The translations under genes and the position numbers were made by a program. From Nitrospiraceae bacterium (lineage in GTDB: Bacteria; Nitrospirota; Thermodesulfovibrionia; Thermodesulfovibrionales; UBA9159): DNA of 8,007 bases. A model generated the notes under the pieces. That model did not search any database and was not told the origin of the DNA. It was given only the letters and a program-made list of their open reading frames with translations. This document shows positions 1 through 5,265 of this stretch, piece after piece (the stretch's first letter is position 1; each line of letters begins with the position of its first letter). The stretch covers positions 2,959 through 10,965 of the forward strand of contig DMNE01000053.1 of NCBI GenBank assembly GCA_003453735.1, given 5' to 3'.

Positions 1-1667
1 GTGTCCTCCGTCCCTGTTGCCGCAACTACGTTGAAAACCATGAGGACTCTGGTATTGGGGCCATAGCCGGGATTAGTGTACTCGTTGACCGGGTTGCCGA
101 TACCAGCACTAGCCGGGAGGGTTACAAGGTAGTTATAGCCAGGGAAATAGTCGTTCCGATCGTCTCCGGATGGAAACGGCGCTGGTGCATCGTTATAAAG
201 GATCACTTGCGTTCCCGGCTTAACGCTGCTGAAGTCAACAATTACGTCTGCCCTCTCAGCAGGCGCCATGAGAAGCGATGAGAGAACTTCCGAAGGGTCG
301 GTCTGCCCAGTGGTCGGATCTGGATTCAGCCCCGATGGGATGTTTTTGCTCGGCAGGAAGGTCATCGGTTGATTGGACGGAACCTCGACGGGACTTGCAA
401 GAAAACCCCCTTCTGTGCCTATCACAAGGAATGATGGGTGTCCCGTAGCAGCGTTTACGAATGGCGTGTTGGTCGGGGAAGCAGGAGGTACAGTGCTATT
501 CAAAGTGATCCCATTTTTACTACTGTCCGCGATGTACAGCTGGAGGTTAAGGAAGCGGGCGTTACAGGCGTTGAGAAGACGCAGTCGATAGCGGCGCGCC
601 TGGACGGCTGCCGTCGGGTAAGCCGTCCCGTTGACCAGCATTGTATCGCCGAAGTACTCTGGGACGACAGATGGATCGGGGGGCGCAGTTGTTAGGATCG
701 GTCCCAGTTCCCAGCGGCCAGTGCTTGGGTCTCCTTCATAAATATGGGCATACCAAAGGCTGCCAGGTGTCTTTAGTCCTTCATATGTCGGGTCAGCAGT
801 ATTTATATCTTTGCCAACGAAGATTTTGTCCTGGAAAATGAGGGGTAGTTCATTCCCACCATTCTCGATATAGTTTGGCAGACCCTCACTGATCAGTCCC
901 TGTTCAAAACTATCTCGTACTATCAAGGCGCTAGCGACTCCGGAATAGGCATTGGTCCGGGTGATACCCCACGCATGGTCGTGATACCACATGAACCTGG
1001 CGCTCTGGTCCAGGGGATAGTAATATTCAGCCTGATTGAATTTGGCGCTTGGATTCAGTATGTTGTTCAAGAAGCTCGTGCCGTGAACTCCATTGGGGGT
1101 GAACCAGTCAAAGGGTCCGCCGTCGCTGATCCATGGGACATGGCCGCCATGAAGGTGGACTGCAGTACGGTTCTGAGCCTGGTTAGCACCCGGGATAGTC
1201 GTGTCGATTGGAATAATGCTCGTAAGCGGCAGCATGTTGCTAAAGGTTATCTGTATCGGATGCCCCTTCTGCCCAATGATGATTCCGCCCAAGTGTTTGG
1301 CAGAACCAGGAAAAAGTGGATTAGCAGGATAGTAACCCCACAGAGTAGTCGGACACGTTTTATTCGGGTAGCCAGAATAGCCAGAATAGTCAGAATGGCC
1401 AGAACATAAACCAGGAATAAGAGGTAAAATCGTGTCCGTGAACTGCTCGATGTTAATCGTGTAATGGGTCACGCCTGTTACCGGTGCGGCACCATCGGAT
1501 GCAGCCACTGGGATTTCATCAGGGCCGATGCCGCGCAGCGTTGTCTCGAAAAGCGGTATTGGCGGGCTCTGATAAAAGGCCTGTGCTGAGCCCACGCTAA
1601 ACACCAAAAGCAGAGCAATCGCTGCGCCCGCAATTGGGTAATACCTTATAGAAGCTCGTATCTTCAT
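1..1667 (-). CDS. CotA-like multicopper oxidase, exported (C-terminus beyond window edge)
   Basis: The minus-strand frame stays open for 555 codons from ATG 1667 to the left edge without a stop, so the 3' end is missing. Residues 1-30 form a Sec signal peptide: a basic n-region, a hydrophobic core AAIALLLVF and a likely cut after A-Q-A. Cupredoxin domain 1 (about 60-250) carries two trinuclear-copper His pairs, HLHGG at 171-175 and WYHDHAWGIT at 227-236. Domain 2 (about 260-545) includes the family-typical PAERADVIVDF from 469. The third domain, with the type 1 copper site and the last His cluster, lies outside the window. Motif spelling resembles CotA laccase and bilirubin oxidases, which oxidise phenols or metal ions and reduce O2 to water. 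The real substrate (phenolic, Cu(I), Mn(II), Fe(II)) cannot be told from this sequence. It probably acts in the periplasm or outside the cell. The start is supported by GGGGGAGAG at 1673-1681. An AraC-type response regulator lies upstream in the same direction. Confidence 0.9.
   Translation of the reverse strand, partial: MKIRASIRYYPIAGAAIALLLVFSVGSAQAFYQSPPIPLFETTLRGIGPDEIPVAASDGAAPVTGVTHYTINIEQFTDTILPLIPGLCSGHSDYSGYSGYPNKTCPTTLWGYYPANPLFPGSAKHLGGIIIGQKGHPIQITFSNMLPLTSIIPIDTTIPGANQAQNRTAVHLHGGHVPWISDGGPFDWFTPNGVHGTSFLNNILNPSAKFNQAEYYYPLDQSARFMWYHDHAWGITRTNAYSGVASALIVRDSFEQGLISEGLPNYIENGGNELPLIFQDKIFVGKDINTADPTYEGLKTPGSLWYAHIYEGDPSTGRWELGPILTTAPPDPSVVPEYFGDTMLVNGTAYPTAAVQARRYRLRLLNACNARFLNLQLYIADSSKNGITLNSTVPPASPTNTPFVNAATGHPSFLVIGTEGGFLASPVEVPSNQPMTFLPSKNIPSGLNPDPTTGQTDPSEVLSSLLMAPAERADVIVDFSSVKPGTQVILYNDAPAPFPSGDDRNDYFPGYNYLVTLPASAGIGNPVNEYTNPGYGPNTRVLMVFNVVAATGTED
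1370..1405 (-). repeat. four 9-bp tandem repeats inside the oxidase gene
   Basis: Four consecutive 9-bp units (plus-strand agccagaat twice, agtcagaat, ggccagaac) differ from each other at one to three positions. They encode a three-residue periodicity, Ser-Gly-His, Ser-Asp-Tyr, Ser-Gly-Tyr, Ser-Gly-Tyr, around residues 89-100, flanked by Cys88 and Cys105. Because the unit is three codons, gain or loss of a unit would keep the frame. The segment lies early in domain 1, before the copper ligands, and looks like a surface loop insertion. Confidence 0.75.
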
Positions 1668-1705
1668 AGTTGCTCTCCCCCTCTCTGAGAAATTGCATCT
1701 GTTGT

Positions 1706-1744
1706 TCAGATCACTTGCTCCTCCACCAATAAAATACCTCCTTT
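1706..1744 (-). promoter_or_regulatory. perfect Shine-Dalgarno plus 7-codon frame in the oxidase leader
   Basis: On the minus strand AAAGGAGGT (1744-1736), an excellent match to the anti-Shine-Dalgarno, stands 69 bases upstream of the oxidase ATG. Seven bases after GGAGG a TTG (1729) opens a short frame, TTG-GTG-GAG-GAG-CAA-GTG-ATC, which stops at TGA (1708-1706). One base earlier an ATT (1730) is in frame with the oxidase, 21 codons before its ATG, with no stop between. The site may thus start a leader peptide, start a longer oxidase at a rare ATT codon, or be a non-productive ribosome site. A small inverted repeat, atctg/cagat (1697-1711), overlaps the frame's stop. Confidence 0.45.
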
Positions 1745-1774
1745 CCCCCTATAGAAAAAATTAGTAAATGGCCT

Positions 1775-1789
1775 ATAAATTATATTTAT
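1775..1789 (-). promoter_or_regulatory. AT-rich palindrome overlapping a TATAAT box upstream of the oxidase
   Basis: A perfect inverted repeat, ATAAAT-TAT-ATTTAT, overlaps a consensus -10 hexamer TATAAT read on the minus strand (1784-1779). No good -35 lies 16-18 bp upstream of it; the nearest candidate, TTGCCT (1802-1797), is only 12 bp away. The placement, between the regulator stop and the oxidase leader, suits a promoter or operator for the oxidase. The high AT content makes chance occurrence quite possible. Confidence 0.35.
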
Positions 1790-1843
1790 CACATAAAGGC
1801 AATGATTGATAGGAAAATAATGCTCTATTATGGATGATTCTTG

Positions 1844-2623
1844 CTATCGGGAGGCTTTTCGAGAATTATCGTTATACATTTTCTTAAAAGCAGAAGGAGT
1901 AACCCCGGTAAGTTTTTTGAAGGATTTATTAAAAGTGCTTACGTCATTGAATCCCACCTCCATAGCGACCTGCGAAATGTTTAGGTCTCTCTTCCTTATC
2001 AACAATTTCTTTGCCCTTTCTATCCTCCCGAAGGTGACAAATTTCTTGGGGCTCATCCCTGTGTGTTTCTTAAAGACCCTGCTGAAATGATACTCACTGT
2101 AATTCGCCTCCTTTGCAAGCATCTTAAGCGGAATTGTGGAGGACAGATTATTGTTGATGAAACTGATGGCGCGGAACAGTGATGAAGGCATGTCTGTGGT
2201 TAGGGGGAGGAACCCGCTTTCCTGTTCCACTTTATCTATTCTCTTTCTTCTTTCCCGTGTTGACCTCTTGACTATAAGGAGCTTCTCTATGATATCCCTC
2301 AGAGCCAGCAGGTTGACCGGCTTCTTGAAGTAGTCGACAACACCTATGCGAAAGGCCTTTATCGCAATGCTCTCAGAACTCATGTCGGTCACAAAAACGA
2401 CCGGGACATGTGGCATCGAAGATTTAATGGTCTCCAAAAGTGCCAACCCACTTTCTGGACTGAAGCCGCAGTCAAGAAGAACCATATCGACCTCAGGACA
2501 TTTGCTGAAATCAATCAAGTGGTTGCAGAAATGGGATTCGATCCTTTCATCGATCGAAAAAACGGTGTGATAGAGCTCCTGGCCTTCTTTGTCGGCAATC
2601 ACAATAATTGGATTTTTTTGCAT
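1844..2623 (-). CDS. response regulator: receiver domain + AraC-type DNA-binding domain
   Basis: The 259-residue protein has a receiver domain (about 5-117) and a C-terminal AraC/XylS double helix-turn-helix (about 148-250). In the receiver the expected phospho-acceptor is Asp51 (MVLLDCGF), with Thr79 (VVFVTD) and Lys101-Pro102 (YFKKPV) in their usual places. The acidic pocket reads A-D11-K12-E13, so the second Asp is replaced by Lys. The AraC part shows SEYHFSRVFKKHTGMSPKKF (176-195) and the second-helix signature ISQVAMEVGFNDVSTFNKSF followed by KKLTGVTPSAFKK. The start is firm: between ATG 2623 and the nearest upstream in-frame stop (2780-2782) there is no ATG, GTG or TTG. The ribosome site AAGGA is distant (12 bases), so initiation may be weak. 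It is an orphan here, with no kinase nearby, and probably controls the co-oriented multicopper oxidase downstream (inference). Confidence 0.92.
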   Translation of the reverse strand: MQKNPIIVIADKEGQELYHTVFSIDERIESHFCNHLIDFSKCPEVDMVLLDCGFSPESGLALLETIKSSMPHVPVVFVTDMSSESIAIKAFRIGVVDYFKKPVNLLALRDIIEKLLIVKRSTRERRKRIDKVEQESGFLPLTTDMPSSLFRAISFINNNLSSTIPLKMLAKEANYSEYHFSRVFKKHTGMSPKKFVTFGRIERAKKLLIRKRDLNISQVAMEVGFNDVSTFNKSFKKLTGVTPSAFKKMYNDNSRKASR

Positions 2624-2687
2624 AGCACCAACTCGTCCTTGTTCCTTCGAAACAGTGCCGCCAACAACCGTGACGGTGAGGCCACCC

Positions 2688-2707
2688 TTTCCCCCCCGTG
2701 GGGTAAA
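2688..2707 (-). promoter_or_regulatory. GC-rich hairpin in the regulator leader
   Basis: On the minus strand TTTACCCC and GGGGGAAA flank a four-base loop ACGG, giving seven pairs with one A/G mismatch. It lies about 65 bases upstream of the response-regulator ATG. No T-tract follows, so it is not a typical intrinsic terminator. It matches no riboswitch class that I can recognise. Confidence 0.3.
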
Positions 2708-3180
2708 CCCTCTCGCACAAAGAACAACGCTGCTCTTATTCGGTTCAAGACAAACTTGCCGATCTTGATTGGCCGGACTTCAAAGAGCCGTGCGACGTTC
2801 TTCCCCCTCAGTGTCCATTTTTGGCCACGGGCATAAGATTTCTTTTGGAAAGAAATGCTGGGCACGACGTGGGCGATCAAGGTTATGGAGCCACAAATTT
2901 GCCTGCAAAGCATCTAACGGGGAAATACCTCCCACTTCAGGGTACCGATATACGGCATCCCTAAGAATTTCATTTCTTCTTATCGGATTAAAAAGCGGAA
3001 TGCTTAAATATTGGGGTGTACCTTTCCCCTTAACGCGCTAGAGTTTCACGTCTCCACCAAAAGAGTAAGCACGCTCTTAAATGCAAAACCATCCGATCTT
3101 CCGTGATTCACTTTCCGTTGCCGCTCACCGTTAATGTTACTATGTAAGAGTTCCTCCTCAGCATTTTTATCATTTTTAAG

Positions 3181-3193
3181 AACGTTATACGTT
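3181..3193. repeat. short inverted repeat aacgt-tat-acgtt
   Basis: This is a perfect 5-bp inverted repeat with a TAT centre, in the non-coding region between mutL and the response regulator. It shares the T-TAT-A centre with the palindrome at 1775-1789 upstream of the oxidase, but the arms differ. It could be an operator; at this length chance is a fair explanation. Confidence 0.3.
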
Positions 3194-3240
3194 TGATCCT
3201 TCTTTTGATATCCTCATTCACTTGGAGGGAAATGCATAGG

Positions 3241-3260
3241 TTAATTGTAGTTAATTGTAT
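3241..3260. repeat. 10-bp tandem direct repeat (9 of 10 identical)
   Basis: The units ttaattgtag and ttaattgtat follow each other directly, one helical turn apart. They lie in non-coding DNA about 150 bp beyond the mutL stop and about 620 bp upstream of the response-regulator start. Phased direct repeats are a common target form for response regulators and AraC proteins, so this is a candidate operator. On the minus strand each unit also contains TACAAT, a -10-like hexamer, without a good -35 at proper spacing. Confidence 0.45.
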
Positions 3261-3411
3261 CCGAAAAACTGGGGGATATTCCATTGAAAATAATAACAGC
3301 AGCATCGAGAAAGAACACTAACCGCTTGAAATCTATGAATTCATCAGTTTTGGCTTTCTCGCACGCGGACTTTCCCACAAAAAATTTATCTCGACAACTA
3401 ATTATCAGGAA

Positions 3412-5094
3412 TTACTTCCTCTTGAACATCTTCTTCAGGTCATCGAGGGAAAAGAAAAGCCTCGTCGGTCTTCCATGAGGACACTGGTCGGGATTCTCGG
3501 TCTGTTCCAGGTCGGAAAGGAGTCGCTGTAAGCTTTCTTGCGTAAGAATCTCCTTCCCCCGGACAGAACTGTGACATGCAATCCGCGCTGCGATCTTCTC
3601 TTTCAAGGATTTGCCGGGCAGTATCCCTTCCAGCATGGATGCTGCAACATCTGAAAGAACGCCTCTCATGTCAGATGCTTCCAGTGCGTCAGGCAAACTC
3701 CTCACCATCAGTGTATCATGCCCAAAATCATCCGCCTCTATACCCAGTTCGTGAAGCATACCTTTATTCTCAACAATGACCCTATATTCTTTATGTGACA
3801 GCTTTACCTGCTTTGGAAAAAGCAATTGATGGGAATTCAGGTTTATCCCACGAAGAAAATTCTCATACAATATCCTTTCGTGAGCAGCATGGTGGTCTAT
3901 GAGGGTTAATCCTCCCGTGCTTGCTGTCGCGAGGAATGTATCACCAAGATAGATAAATGGCAGGGGTGCCTGATACCGAAGTTCTCTGCTTTCGGAGACG
4001 TGTCCCATGGCCGGGATAGTCACTGCATGATCAGAGGAGGACAGCACGGCATTGTGTTCGAATCCTGCCCGCTCAGGTGCCCAGGTAAAGGGTGCAATGG
4101 AGTGAGCCCTCTCTTTTCTTATGGATTCCCTGATGTTGTTACTGACAAAACGATGAATTTCTTCTTTATTCTCAAACCTCACTTCACGCTTTGTCGGATG
4201 AACATTGAAATCGACTTTTTTCGGATCCGTATCAAGAAAGAGAAAAAATACAGGATGTTTATCCTGAGGCAGGATCCCTTCGTAAGCCTTATAGACTGCG
4301 TGAGAGACAGCCTGGTCTTTCACCGGCCGTCTATTGATAAAGATGAACTGATGCGTCTTGCTATTTCTGAAATTATCCCCTCTTGTCACAAAGGCTTTCA
4401 TCTTAAAGCCTTGGCTGTCTGCCACCACCTCAGACAGCCCTTCAACAAACTCCAGGCCGTAAATTTGGAGAATCCTCTCCCTCGGTTCCGACGCCCCCGG
4501 AAGGTTCATAGTCTCTTGTTTCTCGGTGAACAACCTGAAACTTTTTTCCCACTGGGACAATGCCTCTTTTGTGACTATATCAATGATATGAAAGAGTTCT
4601 GTACTATCGGACTTGAGAAACTTTTTCCGTGCAGGAGTGTTAAAGAAGAGATCTCGTACTTCGATGGCTGTGCCGAGGGATGGAGCGTCTCTCGTCTCCG
4701 TAACTTTCCCTCCTTCGGCCTCTAAGGATATACCAGGTAGAGAGTTCTTCAGCCCTGTCATGAGCCTTATTCTAGACACCGAAGCAATAGACGGAAGAGC
4801 CTCTCCCCTGAAGCCCATGGTCTTAATGTTAAATAGGTCGTCCTCATTCCTTAGCTTGCTCGTCGCGTGGCGCTCAAAACAGAGGAGGGCATCTTCCCTG
4901 TCCATCCCGCGGCCGTTGTCGGTGACCTTTATGAGTCCTTTCCCTCCGCGTAAGACCTCAACCTTTATATCCGTACCGCCTGCATCGATTGAATTCTCGA
5001 TAAGTTCCTTCACCACCGATGCAGGACGCTCGACGACCTCACCCGCAGCTATCTTGTTTCGCAGTTCAACTGGAAGGATAGCAATCTGTGGCAT
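3412..5094 (-). CDS. mutL: DNA mismatch repair protein MutL
   Basis: This 560-residue protein is a complete but compact MutL (B. subtilis and E. coli versions are slightly over 600). The N-terminal GHKL ATPase shows IAAGEVVERPASVVKELIEN (15-34; Glu30 is the general base and Asn34 the Mg ligand), DNGRGM (59-64), RHATSK (75-80) and GFRGEAL (94-100). After a short linker the C-terminal dimerisation domain carries DHHAAHERILYE (400-411), which corresponds to the endonuclease motif DQHA(X)2E(X)4E with His for Gln. ACHSSVR (506-512) and CPHGRP (538-543), further metal-site motifs of nicking MutLs, are present. HQLLFP (422-427) sits where a clamp-binding motif occurs in B. subtilis MutL. It should couple mismatch recognition by MutS to strand nicking without MutH. 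The start fits the family opening but has no ribosome binding site. The usual neighbours mutS and miaA are not here; proA is divergent. Confidence 0.97.
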   Translation of the reverse strand: MPQIAILPVELRNKIAAGEVVERPASVVKELIENSIDAGGTDIKVEVLRGGKGLIKVTDNGRGMDREDALLCFERHATSKLRNEDDLFNIKTMGFRGEALPSIASVSRIRLMTGLKNSLPGISLEAEGGKVTETRDAPSLGTAIEVRDLFFNTPARKKFLKSDSTELFHIIDIVTKEALSQWEKSFRLFTEKQETMNLPGASEPRERILQIYGLEFVEGLSEVVADSQGFKMKAFVTRGDNFRNSKTHQFIFINRRPVKDQAVSHAVYKAYEGILPQDKHPVFFLFLDTDPKKVDFNVHPTKREVRFENKEEIHRFVSNNIRESIRKERAHSIAPFTWAPERAGFEHNAVLSSSDHAVTIPAMGHVSESRELRYQAPLPFIYLGDTFLATASTGGLTLIDHHAAHERILYENFLRGINLNSHQLLFPKQVKLSHKEYRVIVENKGMLHELGIEADDFGHDTLMVRSLPDALEASDMRGVLSDVAASMLEGILPGKSLKEKIAARIACHSSVRGKEILTQESLQRLLSDLEQTENPDQCPHGRPTRLFFSLDDLKKMFKRK

Positions 5095-5099
5095 AAGAC

Positions 5100-5128
5100 A
5101 TTTTAGAAAATTGAATTAATAAAGGCAA
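5100..5128 (-). promoter_or_regulatory. candidate sigma-70 promoter ending at the mutL start codon
   Basis: On the minus strand TTGCCT (5128-5123) and TAAAAT (5105-5100) are separated by exactly 17 bp. The -10 box ends five bases before the mutL ATG, so the expected transcription start falls at or within a base or two of that ATG. No Shine-Dalgarno precedes mutL. Together these suggest a leaderless mutL message. The 10-mer TTGCCTTTAT that starts this promoter recurs upstream of the oxidase at 1802-1793. Confidence 0.55.
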
Positions 5129-5137
5129 ATGGGAAGC

Positions 5138-5187
5138 TTGTAAAAAAAGGAAGCTGTCTTGTATCTTAATAAATAATAATTCGTAAT
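5138..5187 (+). promoter_or_regulatory. possible proA promoter region
   Basis: Two weak sigma-70-like pairs are seen: TTGTAA (5138-5143) with TATCTT (5162-5167) at 18 bp, and TTGTAT (5159-5164) with CGTAAT (5182-5187) at 17 bp. The DNA is AT-rich and the two choices give different leaders. The first would place the hairpin at 5190-5242 wholly inside the message; the second would start near its left edge. Confidence 0.3.
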
Positions 5188-5189
5188 GA

Positions 5190-5242
5190 GTATGGCGCAG
5201 CAAGTTATGGGGGAACTATTCTTTGATCGTGCTGCGTCATGC
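5190..5242 (+). promoter_or_regulatory. long imperfect hairpin in the proA leader
   Basis: The arms gtatggcgcagca (5190-5202) and tgctgcgtcatgc (5230-5242) pair along 13 positions as RNA, with two G-U pairs and no bulge, around a 27-base loop. The stem ends 13 bases before the proA Shine-Dalgarno (GGAGG, 5256-5260). No T-tract follows, so it is not an intrinsic terminator. It could be a translational control or mRNA stability element, or a DNA operator between the divergent mutL and proA promoters. Confidence 0.5.
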
Positions 5243-5265
5243 ACCATTGACTTTCGGAGGTTTGC

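Larger units (their letters stand above)
2624..3411. other. intergenic region of 788 bp with no convincing gene
   Basis: This stretch separates the response-regulator start from the mutL stop. No frame gives a recognisable protein with a sensible start. Minus-strand frames of 104 codons (2599-2913, running into the regulator gene in another frame) and 65 codons (3108-3305) have unremarkable translations. A further minus-strand frame is open over 2780-3037 but lacks a start codon near its beginning. Visible small elements are a GC-rich hairpin at 2688-2707, an inverted repeat aacgt-tat-acgtt at 3181-3193 and a tandem repeat at 3241-3260. It probably holds the regulator's promoter and leader and possibly a decayed gene. 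Confidence 0.6.

Noticed and set aside
975..1409. 144-codon plus-strand open frame
   Set aside because: It lies wholly antisense to the multicopper oxidase, whose copper motifs prove the minus-strand frame. Its C-terminal arginine-rich repeat is only the 9-bp tandem repeat read on the wrong strand.
2408..2836. 142-codon plus-strand frame
   Set aside because: It is antisense to the receiver domain for most of its length, has no ribosome site and has no recognisable domain.
2599..2913. 104-codon minus-strand frame overlapping the response-regulator start
   Set aside because: The translation is basic and unrecognisable and overlaps the regulator in another frame. GGAGGT is present upstream but about 13 bases from the ATG. 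A real gene is not excluded, but nothing supports it.
3108..3305. 65-codon minus-strand frame downstream of mutL
   Set aside because: It has no ribosome site and low-complexity, unrecognisable content; it lies in AT-rich intergenic DNA.
3407..3420. AGGAA-TTAC-TTCCT hairpin at the mutL stop as a terminator
   Set aside because: The stem has five pairs and no T-run follows on the mutL strand, so it does not meet the pattern of an intrinsic terminator.
3883..3894. DHHA in MutL as a sign of a DHH phosphoesterase domain
   Set aside because: The context (AAHERILYE and the downstream ACHSSVR and CPHGRP) is the MutL C-terminal metal site; the likeness to DHH is accidental.
4000..4725. 241-codon plus-strand frame
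   Set aside because: It is antisense to mutL; the conserved MutL motifs identify the other strand as coding.
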